Positions 21,789 through 30,215 of a stretch of DNA of 64,000 bases are shown piece by piece. Source of the stretch: a virus. The stretch covers positions 1-64,000 of IMG/VR virus record IMGVR_UViG_3300032214_000566; one strand, given 5' to 3'. A program made the translations under genes and the position numbers. Below the pieces are notes generated by a model, which saw nothing but the letters and a program-made list of their open reading frames with translations, made no database searches and was not told the origin of the DNA. The stretch's first letter is position 1. Each line of letters opens with the position of its first letter.

Positions 21789-22742
21789 AACCTCTTTAAT
21801 TTTTTCTTGGTTCTTGATTTCTTTTTTTGTGACAAATATTTTCACATAAAAATCACCTGGTCCATCATTAAATTTATATCCTTTATTTTTAACCCTTAAA
21901 GGAGTTTCAGTATCGAACCCGTCAGGTAGTTTTATTTTTAAATTGCCTTCAGGGTGTGTAACTTCAATTTGCTCGTCAAGTAACATATCCACAGGACTTA
22001 TTCTTTTATTTAATATCAAATCTCTACCATGTTTTTCGTAGTTATCCTTTTTTACCATATTGATTTTTAATATTAAATCTCCAACCATTTTAGTTGGTGG
22101 GTTATAGTCTCCTTTACCCGCAACTCTCATAAAATCACCATCATCAACATTTGATGGTATGGAAACTGATATTTTCTCAACTTTTTGAGTCATTCCAACT
22201 CCATGACATCCTCCACATCTATTAGTGATAGTACTACCACCTCCATGACATTCGGGACATTGTGTTTGTATATTATGAACAAACATTCCAGTACCAAATC
22301 TTTGGATTATGAACCCGTTACCTTTACACGTATTACAAACTTTTCTATCCCCGCCATTACCATTACAAGTAACACAACATTCCGTTGCGTTGTAATCTAA
22401 AATTTTATTAAAACCAAAGAATGATTCTACTGGTGTTATTTCAACATTTATAACCTTATCAGGGGCCTTTTGTCTTCTCATCTGACCACCACCATTAAAG
22501 TGGTTGAATATGTCATCAAAACCCATACCACCACCAAAAGGGTTGTTTCTTCGATTATTGTATTCGTTTCTCTTGTTTTCGTCGCCAATGTTCTCGTAAG
22601 CCTCAGTTATATCTTTAAACTTTTCTTCTCCGTTTGGGTTTACATCCGGGTGAAATTGTTTACTCAATTTTCTATATGCTTTTTTTATTTCATCAGCAGA
22701 CGCGTTTTCGTTTACGCCTAAAATTTCATAATAGTTTTTCAT
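21759..22742 (-). CDS. dnaJ: DnaJ (Hsp40) co-chaperone
   Basis: 327 residues. It has a J-domain with HPD at 31-33, a Gly/Phe-rich linker (NNPFGGGMGFDDIF), four zinc motifs (CVTCNGNG, CNTCKGNG, CPECHGGG, CGGCHGVG) and a C-terminal substrate-binding domain. This is the complete type I DnaJ layout, slightly shorter than the roughly 375 residues of host proteins. It stimulates DnaK ATPase. No dnaK is present in the window, so it presumably redirects host DnaK. It is back-to-back with 22741. Confidence 0.95.
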   Translation of the reverse strand: MKNYYEILGVNENASADEIKKAYRKLSKQFHPDVNPNGEEKFKDITEAYENIGDENKRNEYNNRRNNPFGGGMGFDDIFNHFNGGGQMRRQKAPDKVINVEITPVESFFGFNKILDYNATECCVTCNGNGGDRKVCNTCKGNGFIIQRFGTGMFVHNIQTQCPECHGGGSTITNRCGGCHGVGMTQKVEKISVSIPSNVDDGDFMRVAGKGDYNPPTKMVGDLILKINMVKKDNYEKHGRDLILNKRISPVDMLLDEQIEVTHPEGNLKIKLPDGFDTETPLRVKNKGYKFNDGPGDFYVKIFVTKKEIKNQEKIKEVLEQIGEVLN

Positions 22743-23385
22743 GTCTAATAACTACTTAATTGTTTTATTTAAAAATAAGATAAAAAGAAAGATTATCAAA
22801 TCATATTCTACGGAAAAAAACGCACTTGTCAAGTTTAAAGAATTGATAAAAAAAAATGATGAGGTTCTTTTTGAAAAGAGGGTGGAAAATGCTTGTGATG
22901 TGAATTTTGAAGTTGGTTTGTTAACTAATAAAATTAAAACTCAAAAAAGTTTATTCATTGTCGATTCCATTGGGAGGAATAACCCGGTAAATTTGGAAAA
23001 TCCTGATTATGTATTTTTAGATATTAAACCTTATAAGGTAGAGGAGACGGTCTTTGATTGGCAAAGACAAGAAAAGATAACAATAGATAGGTTATTAAGG
23101 TTATATTGTAAGAAAAAGGACTTTAAAAGTATTTTTACCCTACATAATAAGTTATGTATACAAGTAGAATTGGATGTTAGTCTATTTTCACTAAAGGATA
23201 GTGATGAATCTGAAAGATTATTAGAAGTTTTAGAAAATTATTTCAGGGATAATGGTCGTACTGATGCTATGTTCATAAAGGACGTATCGTCCGCACAAAG
23301 AAAATGGATATATCAAACTTTAGAAGATAAAGGGTTTGATAAAAAACGATTATATCGTTTGAAGACTACTTTTTCGAAAAGGTAA
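22741..23385 (+). CDS. Hypothetical protein (214 aa)
   Basis: MSNNYLIVLFKNKIKRKIIK... is basic, with a C-terminal helical region (VSSAQRKWIYQTLEDKGF). No motif recognised. It is divergent from dnaJ with a 2-nt overlap of the two start codons, and its end overlaps the convergent gene at 23366 by 20 nt. Confidence 0.68.
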   Translation: MSNNYLIVLFKNKIKRKIIKSYSTEKNALVKFKELIKKNDEVLFEKRVENACDVNFEVGLLTNKIKTQKSLFIVDSIGRNNPVNLENPDYVFLDIKPYKVEETVFDWQRQEKITIDRLLRLYCKKKDFKSIFTLHNKLCIQVELDVSLFSLKDSDESERLLEVLENYFRDNGRTDAMFIKDVSSAQRKWIYQTLEDKGFDKKRLYRLKTTFSKR

Positions 23386-23587
23386 AGTCAACGTTACCTA
23401 TTGATACCACACATTTGGTATCTTGTGTTCTGTTATTTAAATTTCTCATTAAACTAGAAAAGGTGTCGTCATCCAACAACACCTTAACTTCAGTTTGTCC
23501 ATTCGATAAAAATGAATCCTCAATGATCTCGACAGCTTTAGCTAATTTTGTTAATTCATCCCTAAAGTTCTCAATATTCTTTCCCAT
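23366..23587 (-). CDS. Hypothetical protein (73 aa)
   Basis: MGKNIENFRDELTKLAKAVE... has an N-terminal helix then a beta-rich half (SLMRNLNNRTQDTKCVVSIG). No family. Overlaps the upstream gene by 37 nt, so part of the 23366-25074 run of small genes. Confidence 0.6.
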   Translation of the reverse strand: MGKNIENFRDELTKLAKAVEIIEDSFLSNGQTEVKVLLDDDTFSSLMRNLNNRTQDTKCVVSIGNVDFTFSKK

Positions 23588-23763
23588 AAACTATACTTCT
23601 TTTCAACCAAATCATTATTAACGATTTGACTTTGTTTGTATTTTTTTATCTCCTCAGAGATAGACTTTTTATAGTCTTCGTTTTGTTTTTCAGAAAGTTT
23701 TCTTTCTTCATTAAGCTGGTTCAGATGTTTTTGCATCTCCCCCGTCGACATCTTGTGGTTCAT
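23551..23763 (-). CDS. Small coiled-coil protein (70 aa)
   Basis: Lys/Glu/Gln-rich coiled coil (EMQKHLNQLNEERKLSEKQN...). An internal ATG at 23751 (MSTGEMQKH) is as likely a start. The C-terminus SLWERILRTLGMN is amphipathic. No function recognised. Confidence 0.6.
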   Translation of the reverse strand: MNHKMSTGEMQKHLNQLNEERKLSEKQNEDYKKSISEEIKKYKQSQIVNNDLVEKKYSLWERILRTLGMN

Positions 23764-24145
23764 TACTCATCAATTTTGTTAGTTCTTCCATGTCAAACTT
23801 TAACCCCTTAAGGCTATCTAAGTTCTCACTTTCAAAAATACTTTTCAATTCTTGTACCTTACTCTTAAATAGTTTTTCTTTCTCTTCTCTTTCTATATTT
23901 GTCTTAATAATAAAGTCCAAAGTTTCTTCAACAACATCTAAAAGTTCTTTTTTGTTTTCACAAACAAATGAACTCACAATTTTTCCATCTTGAGATTCAT
24001 TTTGTAAGAATTCAACACCATCTGGTGCCTTTTTTAACATAACCCAACTAGTAGGGAATGTCATATCTAAACTTACGTAGTTTTTAAGAACTCTTACAGA
24101 TTTTAAATATTTAGATGTTTTGTTTATAAATTGGCTATAAATCAT
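23711..24145 (-). CDS. Hypothetical protein (144 aa)
   Basis: N-terminal basic beta region (VRVLKNYVSLDMTFPTSWVM) followed by a long acidic coiled coil and a Asp/Gly-rich tail (EPQDVDGGDAKTSEPA). Looks like a structured phage protein with an assembly coil. No family recognised. Confidence 0.66.
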   Translation of the reverse strand: MIYSQFINKTSKYLKSVRVLKNYVSLDMTFPTSWVMLKKAPDGVEFLQNESQDGKIVSSFVCENKKELLDVVEETLDFIIKTNIEREEKEKLFKSKVQELKSIFESENLDSLKGLKFDMEELTKLMSNEPQDVDGGDAKTSEPA

Positions 24146-24148
24146 TTT

Positions 24149-24340
24149 TTACAGATATATTAAATAAGTTATTATGTATGCTAGAAAAACACCATTAAGT
24201 ATAGTTTCTCTCGTTTCAATTTCTAATGGTTTAGGTGGTGTTGATAAAAACGACCTAAAGAAATTTATAATCAATCTAAGTATGACTAAAATTGAGAACA
24301 CGAATAAAAACCCCAATACAGGTTGAATTAAATTAAGCAT
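24149..24340 (-). CDS. Small membrane protein (63 aa)
   Basis: Two hydrophobic segments (LGFLFVFSILVILRLIINFF and GVFLAYIITYLIYL) separated by a short polar loop. It overlaps the histone-like gene by 8 nt. Could be a holin-like protein, but nothing specific supports this. Confidence 0.65.
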   Translation of the reverse strand: MLNLIQPVLGFLFVFSILVILRLIINFFRSFLSTPPKPLEIETRETILNGVFLAYIITYLIYL

Positions 24341-24515
24341 CTTTTTCTGTTTTACTATGAGTTAAAATTTCACCTCTAAGTTTTTGAACTGCGTTTTTTA
24401 ATTCTTGAGAAACTTTTCTCGCTCTAACACCTGCAGATTTATTACCCGCATAAAATTTTGTCGTATCTACTGACAATGTTTCAACCAATGTTTTAATTTG
24501 TTCTAATGTTTCCAT
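24333..24515 (-). CDS. Histone H1-like protein (Hc1 family)
   Basis: 60 residues: METLEQIKTLVETLSVDTTK, then FYAGNKSAGVRARKVSQELK and NAVQKLRGEI. This closely follows the small histone H1-like proteins widespread in Bacteroidota (pattern FY-x-G-N-K-x-AG-x-RARK-x-xQE-x-K), which bind and compact DNA. In a phage it could condense phage or host DNA or be a decoy chromatin protein. The basic C-terminal tail of longer members is absent. Confidence 0.82.
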   Translation of the reverse strand: METLEQIKTLVETLSVDTTKFYAGNKSAGVRARKVSQELKNAVQKLRGEILTHSKTEKDA

Positions 24516-24582
24516 TTTTTTTAAATTATTTTTTTATTTTATTTAACAATAAAACCTTTACCAGAATATGTAAATAACCTTT

Positions 24583-25074
24583 TTACATTATTTTTAAAGA
24601 TCTTTCCAATACTTTATATATGTCCGTGAAGATTTCAATATCTGATTTAGTTTTTTTTCCACCATTATCAAATAACTGTGTGAAGAACTCATTGATGGTG
24701 TCTTTAACTTTTTGGTCTGGTTGGTTATAAAAAACCTCAAAGAAAAATGATTCGAAAAACTCAGAGTCTGACTCATTAAATTTAAAATCGATGTTTTCTT
24801 TATTAAAGTTTTCTATTGTTTTATTCCAACACCATTTAAAGTGTTCTTTCTTTTGTTGGTCTGTCATTCCAACTCTCGTTTCTTTATTATCTGAGAAATC
24901 ATCACCCAAATACGTTTCTTTTAAAAGTATTAGAAATGAGAAACAAAAATCTCTAAATAATTCTGTAAGTTCAGGGATGATATTATTAGCCAAATACCAA
25001 GCAGTTATATCCTCTTGGTTCATGGGTTTGGCCAGCCAATCAAAAAAACGACCCATATTACTATTAGTTTCCAT
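24583..25074 (-). CDS. Hypothetical protein (163 aa)
   Basis: Phe/Trp-rich, helical and acidic (FKFNESDSEFFESFFFEVFY). Starts METNSNMGRFFDWLAKPMNQ. No membrane segment or motif recognised. It is the most upstream gene of the 23366-25074 run and is preceded by the stop of the EF-hand gene 42 nt away. Confidence 0.66.
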   Translation of the reverse strand: METNSNMGRFFDWLAKPMNQEDITAWYLANNIIPELTELFRDFCFSFLILLKETYLGDDFSDNKETRVGMTDQQKKEHFKWCWNKTIENFNKENIDFKFNESDSEFFESFFFEVFYNQPDQKVKDTINEFFTQLFDNGGKKTKSDIEIFTDIYKVLERSLKIM

Positions 25075-25116
25075 TGTCTAATAGTAATATGGGTCTATTT
25101 AAAATTGTAGATTAGA

Positions 25117-26301
25117 TTATTGTGTTTTTTGAGTATAAGTTAAAATATTTTTCATTCTTGTAATTTCACTTAATACTTGTTCACTTTCTTTAGATTCTAA
25201 ATTTAACATAATTTTAGAAGCCTTATCAACCTTATTACCTGAAGTGTCATTACTAATTGGTTGTGGGGCTTTATTGTATGCCTTCTTTTTAAGTTTTGAT
25301 AATAAATTATCTTTTCTAATTTCGTTTCTTTTTTTATTGTTCGGTGTTTCTACAGCATTTGCCCAATCAGGGTTATTACCTGTTCTTGACGAACCAACAA
25401 TATTGTCACTCACCCAATCCTCATCAGGATGTATTTCATCGTAGTCAATATTCTCTAATGCTGCTGCGGTAAAGTTTTCAACATACTCTTCAACAGCATT
25501 TGAAGCTTTGTATGCCATTTTTTCCATTTCTTCCAATTCACCGTTACCAGCCGGGAAATGTTTTGGATTCATTTCATATTCACCTTTAGACATATCTTTA
25601 AGATATTCTTTCATTTTTTTAACAACATCTTTAATGTGGTCATCATTCTCTTTTTTAGATTTACCTAAAGAAGATTTCAATACATTCTGAGCACTTACAG
25701 ATTTACCTTTTTTCTTTTCTTCTAATACGATGTTTTCAATTATATCGATAATCTCATTCTCAGTGAATAAAAATGTTTCTTCATTGTTCAATTCCAATTC
25801 GTAAACTTCAGACTCTTCTCTTCTTAAAATTTTAAAGTCTTCTCTGTCGATTCTTCCGTTTTTATTTTTATCGATTTTACTTTGGTTTCCGTGCAATTTT
25901 TCTTCTAATTCAGTTTCATTATAGTCACCACATTCAACACATTCGGCTTCCTCCATTTCAAAATCATTCCATTCAGATTCCTCATCATCTAACTCAGAAT
26001 CGATAACATCATTTTCAACGTCATCAATACCTCTAAGTAATCTTTCAACGTCTTCAATTGACATTTTCTTAGGTAATTTTTTATTACCAAATCTTGGGTG
26101 TCCGTCATCCATACCACCTAACTCTTCAAGTGGTTGTTCATATGTGTTTCCACACTCCGTACACTCACCTTCATAAACCATACCTCCACATTCACAAGTT
26201 TCACCGTGTGATTCAAACAACTTATTTTTAACTTCTGAGATTCTACCTGAAATCTCTTCAGATAACACTCTATTTACTATTTTCATTATTTCTTTGTCCA
26301 T
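25117..26301 (-). CDS. Tagged protein with zinc ribbons and an EF-hand loop
   Basis: 394 residues. MDKEIMKIVNRVLSE is a tag ending in LSE. Residues about 33-55 hold CECGG...GECTECG, a zinc ribbon, and CVECGDY near 125 a further Cys pair. LHGNQSKIDKNKNGRIDRED (about 133-152) is a calcium-binding EF-hand loop (D-x-N-x-N-G-x-I-D-x-x-D). The rest is Glu/Lys-rich coil. A metal-responsive head-packaged or structural protein is suggested. The TATTTATT box 4 nt upstream fixes the start. Confidence 0.78.
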   Translation of the reverse strand: MDKEIMKIVNRVLSEEISGRISEVKNKLFESHGETCECGGMVYEGECTECGNTYEQPLEELGGMDDGHPRFGNKKLPKKMSIEDVERLLRGIDDVENDVIDSELDDEESEWNDFEMEEAECVECGDYNETELEEKLHGNQSKIDKNKNGRIDREDFKILRREESEVYELELNNEETFLFTENEIIDIIENIVLEEKKKGKSVSAQNVLKSSLGKSKKENDDHIKDVVKKMKEYLKDMSKGEYEMNPKHFPAGNGELEEMEKMAYKASNAVEEYVENFTAAALENIDYDEIHPDEDWVSDNIVGSSRTGNNPDWANAVETPNNKKRNEIRKDNLLSKLKKKAYNKAPQPISNDTSGNKVDKASKIMLNLESKESEQVLSEITRMKNILTYTQKTQ

Positions 26302-26305
26302 AACT

Positions 26306-26313
26306 AATAAATA
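26306..26313 (-). promoter_or_regulatory. TATTTATT box 4 nt before the 25117-26301 gene
   Basis: Reads TATTTATT-AGTT-ATG on the coding strand. Confidence 0.6.
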
Positions 26314-26322
26314 TCTTTAATT

Positions 26323-26928
26323 TTACAAATTATCATTTATCACCATTAATAAGATGTTTTTTATTTCTGTTTCACTTAATCCTGTCTTAACTGATACATT
26401 ATAAATTGCCTCTTTCATTGGTGATTTTCTTTTTTTGCTTACATTTTTTTTCTCCCCTTTACGTAAATTAAGAGCATTAATGTCTCCTTGATTACAGTAA
26501 GGGAATGTTTTACATTTCTCTTTAACTGAGACAAAATCTCCTCCTGGAATTTGTGTACTTCTCCATGAACTTCCTTTCCCCCTTAACGTATTACCTTTCA
26601 TATTAACATCTTGGAACCCCGGAGCATCGTACGCACCAACAGAACCAGATCCAGTGGCTTCTGTGAATTCACCCTCCTCAGTTGCTTCTATTTTTTTAGA
26701 ACAAACACATTTAGATTTTACTCTATCACAAGAATCACAATACTCTTCTTCTCTAACCTCTTTAACTTTTGGTCTTTTGTATTCACTCCTCGCAACGTCA
26801 TCTTTAGCAAACATACTAAACGCAGGACCGGTATATCCACCAGCAGAAGATGCTCCTGTGGCCTCTTTTGGTTCTGACATTTCTTTAAATGCCTCACTCA
26901 CGATAAAATCAATATATTTTTTGTCCAT
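26323..26928 (-). CDS. Tagged protein with duplicated EATG motif and Cys cluster
   Basis: 201 residues. MDKKYIDFIVSEAFKEMSE is a tag-like helix (MSE site). It is followed by EATGASSAGGYTGPAF and, about 70 residues later, EATGSGSVGAYDAPGF, an internal duplication. Between them CDSCDRVKSKCVCSKK is a probable metal knuckle. The C-terminus is basic, then a helix (VKTGLSETEIKNILLMVIN). Function unknown. It forms a pair with 25117. Confidence 0.7.
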   Translation of the reverse strand: MDKKYIDFIVSEAFKEMSEPKEATGASSAGGYTGPAFSMFAKDDVARSEYKRPKVKEVREEEYCDSCDRVKSKCVCSKKIEATEEGEFTEATGSGSVGAYDAPGFQDVNMKGNTLRGKGSSWRSTQIPGGDFVSVKEKCKTFPYCNQGDINALNLRKGEKKNVSKKRKSPMKEAIYNVSVKTGLSETEIKNILLMVINDNL

Positions 26929-27176
26929 TATTTTAAATTTTTAATAGTATTTTCCCATGTTGATTTTTTAGCCCATAGAAAATAATAGAATTCAACAAAA
27001 GCCTTTCTAATGAAGTCATTAATATCACCTCTAAGCTTTCCTGACTTCATATCTTTTTTAATTTTATCAATTAATTGGTCCTCAAATTTTTTAACCGTAG
27101 TCGCCTGTAGAAAATCTTTTATTTCTTTTCTTACTAAAGTTTCAATTTCTTTTTTGTCTTGTTGTGAAATAGCCAT
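26928..27176 (-). CDS. Hypothetical protein (82 aa)
   Basis: MAISQQDKKEIETLVRKEIK..., a Lys/Asp-rich helical protein with an aromatic end (FVEFYYFLWAKKSTW). The start and stop codons overlap both neighbours by 1 nt, so it is tightly coupled within the lysis-like cluster. No family assigned. Confidence 0.68.
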   Translation of the reverse strand: MAISQQDKKEIETLVRKEIKDFLQATTVKKFEDQLIDKIKKDMKSGKLRGDINDFIRKAFVEFYYFLWAKKSTWENTIKNLK

Positions 27177-27586
27177 TATTTAGAAATTGAAAATATAGTT
27201 AATGTTGTCAATAATGCTCCTCCAATTATTGAAAAGAGTGTGTTTTTTGTTTTTAACTTTCTCACTTCTTTGGATAACTCTTTGTTTTGTTCTTCTACTA
27301 TTGCGAATTTTTCCTTTTCTTTTCCGATTATAAGTTCGTAGTTTTTCTCTTTTTGTTCCATTGTGGTGATAATACCCTGTTGTACATTAACTTTCTTTTG
27401 TGTTTCGGATAACTCAATAACTGTCAATTTGTGAACCGCAGTTAACGAATCTAAACGATTAAGGTCTAACGCCATTTGTTTTGCCGCTTTATATGGGATA
27501 CAAATTGTTGTTGTATCTACATATCCTTTTTGTGAAAATGCCATTATTGGTAAAACCATTAATAACATAAAAAGTAATTTTCTCAT
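27176..27586 (-). CDS. Signal-peptide coiled-coil protein with C-terminal TM (spanin-like)
   Basis: 136 residues from ATG 27586 (MRKLLFMLLMVLPIMAFSQK), a typical Bacteroidota signal peptide. A periplasmic coiled coil (LSETQKKVNVQQGIITTMEQ...) follows, ending in one membrane helix (LFSIIGGALLTTLTIFSI). With the next gene it looks like a membrane-bridging spanin pair, acting last in lysis. The start at 27622 would mask the signal peptide. Confidence 0.62.
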   Translation of the reverse strand: MRKLLFMLLMVLPIMAFSQKGYVDTTTICIPYKAAKQMALDLNRLDSLTAVHKLTVIELSETQKKVNVQQGIITTMEQKEKNYELIIGKEKEKFAIVEEQNKELSKEVRKLKTKNTLFSIIGGALLTTLTIFSISK

Positions 27587-27587
27587 T

Positions 27588-27938
27588 TTAGTAATTATAT
27601 CTTTCGTGAAATAGTTTATCAATTTCGGATGGTTTCATTCCTGAAATCTTCTCACCTTGTTCTTTATAATATTCTTTAACAATTACCTTTTGATTTTGAA
27701 CTTTATCTATAGTTGAGTCAATATGTCGTAATTCTTTTTTATAACCTTCTATCTGTTTATCTAATTTTTTTTGATTTTCAATTAACAAGTTAATGTCCTT
27801 ATCTAATTGTTCTAATTTATATTTATTCAACTCCGACATCTCAGGTTTTGGGGTTAACATAAAAATAATAAGGTATAATAAAACTATACCACCGATAATA
27901 CCAACAAAAAGTTTCCAATATTTTTTAATGAATTCCAT
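27588..27938 (-). CDS. i-spanin-like protein
   Basis: 116 residues: one N-terminal membrane anchor (LFVGIIGGIVLLYLIIFML) followed by a periplasmic coiled coil (LEQLDKDINLLIENQKKLDK...). This is the topology of Rz-type inner-membrane spanins. It is adjacent to the signal-peptide coiled-coil gene, and the endolysin-like gene lies one gene upstream. Sequence families of spanins are too diverse to confirm by eye. Confidence 0.6.
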   Translation of the reverse strand: MEFIKKYWKLFVGIIGGIVLLYLIIFMLTPKPEMSELNKYKLEQLDKDINLLIENQKKLDKQIEGYKKELRHIDSTIDKVQNQKVIVKEYYKEQGEKISGMKPSEIDKLFHERYNY

Positions 27939-27939
27939 A

Positions 27940-28476
27940 TTACTCCTCTTCAGTTTGTTTAGTTTTCTTTCTAAGTGATATCACTTTAGCCCATTTTGAT
28001 TTGAATTTTTCCTCAAAAGAAGTTAATTTACCTATAAGGTCAACCAAAGTTTGGTCTAATTTTATCATATCACCGTTGATGTATACTCCATTTTCTTCAC
28101 CAATTGAGTAGAAAAACTCAATGTCTGCGTCTAAAATTTTACCACTCCATTGTGCTGAATTTTCGTAAACATTTAACACCCCAAAGTCAGAAAGGTCCGA
28201 TACGTCAGTAACAAACTCATCCATAGTTTCCTGAAATGATTGTTTCTCATCTGTGGTCAACTGTAAATCTTTTTTATCTTTACCGTGAAGAGTTAATAAT
28301 CCACCAGATATTCTATATGTTTTACTTTTGTCTTTTTTAACCTCATCAGGGTTAATTTCTGTCTCATCATCTTCAATTCTATCTTCAATGCTTTTTGCCA
28401 AATTATTAACGGTAGCCTGTTCCATTAACATTTTAGATCTTTTAAGAAGTGATTTTATCTCGTCGTAACTATTCAT
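27940..28476 (-). CDS. Tagged hypothetical protein (178 aa)
   Basis: MNSYDEIKSLLKRSKMLMEQ resembles the short tags with an LME site. The rest is an acidic alpha/beta domain (YRISGGLLTLHGKDKKDLQL...) ending in a basic tail. It overlaps the amidase-like gene by 4 nt. Function unknown. Confidence 0.66.
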   Translation of the reverse strand: MNSYDEIKSLLKRSKMLMEQATVNNLAKSIEDRIEDDETEINPDEVKKDKSKTYRISGGLLTLHGKDKKDLQLTTDEKQSFQETMDEFVTDVSDLSDFGVLNVYENSAQWSGKILDADIEFFYSIGEENGVYINGDMIKLDQTLVDLIGKLTSFEEKFKSKWAKVISLRKKTKQTEEE

Positions 28477-29084
28477 AATTTAATTAATTCTTGTAAAAGT
28501 TTAAAATCAAATGAAGGATTAACGTCTTTATTTGAAAAGTCAAAATTACTTTTAGAGACCACACCTTTAAAATTTTCAACACCATCCTGTTTAACATTAT
28601 TACCTAAACAGTTTTTAGGAATTTTAAATTCATCACAAAGTTCAACGATTAGTTTTGATAAACTTTTCATTTGTTCTTCATTGTATGGGTCCCAAAAAAA
28701 ATTATCTCTCCATTTTTTTTCGTAAACCTTTTGTTTATAAATATCACCAATCCAATTAACGTACGAATTTTCTAAAGGGTTTTTTTTCAACCACCCATAA
28801 TTCTCCATACAAATTATAATTGAGTACTTATCAACCATTTCGTCACACATAAATTTTGAGTATTTTTCTGGCGGAATAATCTTAAACACCTCACCCTCTT
28901 TATTAATTACGTAATTTGGTAAGTAAGGATTTTTTTTATTGTATCGGTATCTTAAAGAATTAATATAATCTCTATGATTTCTTTTTGTTTCCGCAAGAAT
29001 TATTTGTCTTTTTTTCTTATTTTCACCAAGAGAATTAAATTCTATTGATTCTGAAAGATTTTTGGTTTCCTTCTCTATTAACAT
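28473..29084 (-). CDS. N-acetylmuramoyl-L-alanine amidase-like endolysin
   Basis: 203 residues. YVINKEGEVFKIIP, IIICMENYGW, SKLIVELCDEFKIP and GVVSKSNFDFSNKDVNPSFDF follow the Amidase_2 (T7 lysozyme/PGRP) order. The second and third zinc ligands are not obvious (the usual GHxD stretch reads SNFD), so activity is uncertain. It would cleave peptidoglycan crosslinks during lysis. The spanin-like genes downstream and membrane protein upstream support a lysis cluster. Confidence 0.7.
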   Translation of the reverse strand: MLIEKETKNLSESIEFNSLGENKKKRQIILAETKRNHRDYINSLRYRYNKKNPYLPNYVINKEGEVFKIIPPEKYSKFMCDEMVDKYSIIICMENYGWLKKNPLENSYVNWIGDIYKQKVYEKKWRDNFFWDPYNEEQMKSLSKLIVELCDEFKIPKNCLGNNVKQDGVENFKGVVSKSNFDFSNKDVNPSFDFKLLQELIKL

Positions 29085-30186
29085 AGGATAGTCTTTTGGG
29101 TGGTGTAACCAATTCAGGTTCCGGTGTTATTGCTTCTTCAGTAATATCCTCAGGTACGGATTCCTCGACAACCTCCTCACCATTATTTACTTCTGTAACT
29201 TCTTCATTCTCCTTAGAGTTATTGTAATGTTGTTCTAAAAATTTTTCAAGTAAACTTAACTCTTCTTCAGTTGGTGAGATTGGTTTTTCCGTATTAATAA
29301 CTTCTTGTAGTTCTATTTTACCCGCTTCTTTACTTAATTCATCAATATCAACTTGGGGGGTGACTTGGGGGGTGTGATCTTCTTTTTTTCTACCGTTTTT
29401 AAACGCTTGATTAGTGGCAATCACCAATGTAATCGCAAGTGGGTCGAATACAAATATTAGAAGTAAGATGAATAAGTTAGCAACTTTTTTAACATCCCAT
29501 CCAGATATTTCACTTATGTATTTAATAGCTCCTAACTCACTCCCTTCAAGTTCTGCAGATTCCATATCAAGTATTTCTATATCCAATTTTGTGATACTAT
29601 CATTCATGCCATCAATACGAGTTGCAATTTTGTCTCTATTTTCTGTTGTGAGTTTTAATTGTTCTTCAAATGATTTACGATTGGCATTATTCGCCTTTGT
29701 GATAAGTTGACCTGTTTGTCTATCAACCGATTGTGTTGTAGTATTGTTAGATAACCCATCTCGTAATTTTGATATGTCCTTATCTAAAACGTCTTTTTCT
29801 TTTTGAAGTTCTAACTTAATTTCATCGAAACGGCCCTTTTTAACCTCAATGTTTTTAATTTTTTTGTTATTGATTTCAAGTTTTGCAATATTTCCCTGAA
29901 ACCCTGTACTTAATAAACCATATATTCCAAGTGAGGTTATTAACGATAAAGTAACGAGAGCAATTGTAAGGTATAGTTTTAAAACCCCATAGGTTACTTT
30001 CCATTTATCGTGTAAGTAAGTCGCAATTGCAATCTTTGATATCTCTAAGAAACTTCCCATAATGATTACAGGTAGGGCAACTCCGACAAACACGACAGAT
30101 AATCCAACAACACTATAATATGCGGCAGTTCCCGATAATCCAAGAGCGCAAAATAATAAAAACCAAGGTAAAAAATTTTCTTTCAT
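29035..30186 (-). CDS. Multi-spanning membrane protein with central coiled coil
   Basis: 383 residues. Three membrane helices at the N-terminus (FLPWFLLFCALGLSGTAAYY, VGVALPVIIMGSFLEI, LYLTIALVTLSLITSLGIYG), a coiled coil of about 130 residues, a fourth helix pair (LFILLLIFVFDPLAITLVIA), then a Glu/Pro-rich tail. Similar proteins occur in marine T4-type phages with unknown role. It overlaps the amidase-like gene by 50 nt. A holin or envelope-remodelling role is inference. Confidence 0.7.
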   Translation of the reverse strand: MKENFLPWFLLFCALGLSGTAAYYSVVGLSVVFVGVALPVIIMGSFLEISKIAIATYLHDKWKVTYGVLKLYLTIALVTLSLITSLGIYGLLSTGFQGNIAKLEINNKKIKNIEVKKGRFDEIKLELQKEKDVLDKDISKLRDGLSNNTTTQSVDRQTGQLITKANNANRKSFEEQLKLTTENRDKIATRIDGMNDSITKLDIEILDMESAELEGSELGAIKYISEISGWDVKKVANLFILLLIFVFDPLAITLVIATNQAFKNGRKKEDHTPQVTPQVDIDELSKEAGKIELQEVINTEKPISPTEEELSLLEKFLEQHYNNSKENEEVTEVNNGEEVVEESVPEDITEEAITPEPELVTPPKRLSYVNREGNQKSFRINRI

Positions 30187-30215
30187 ATTTCTAAACTATA
30201 GTAAATAAATAGTGA

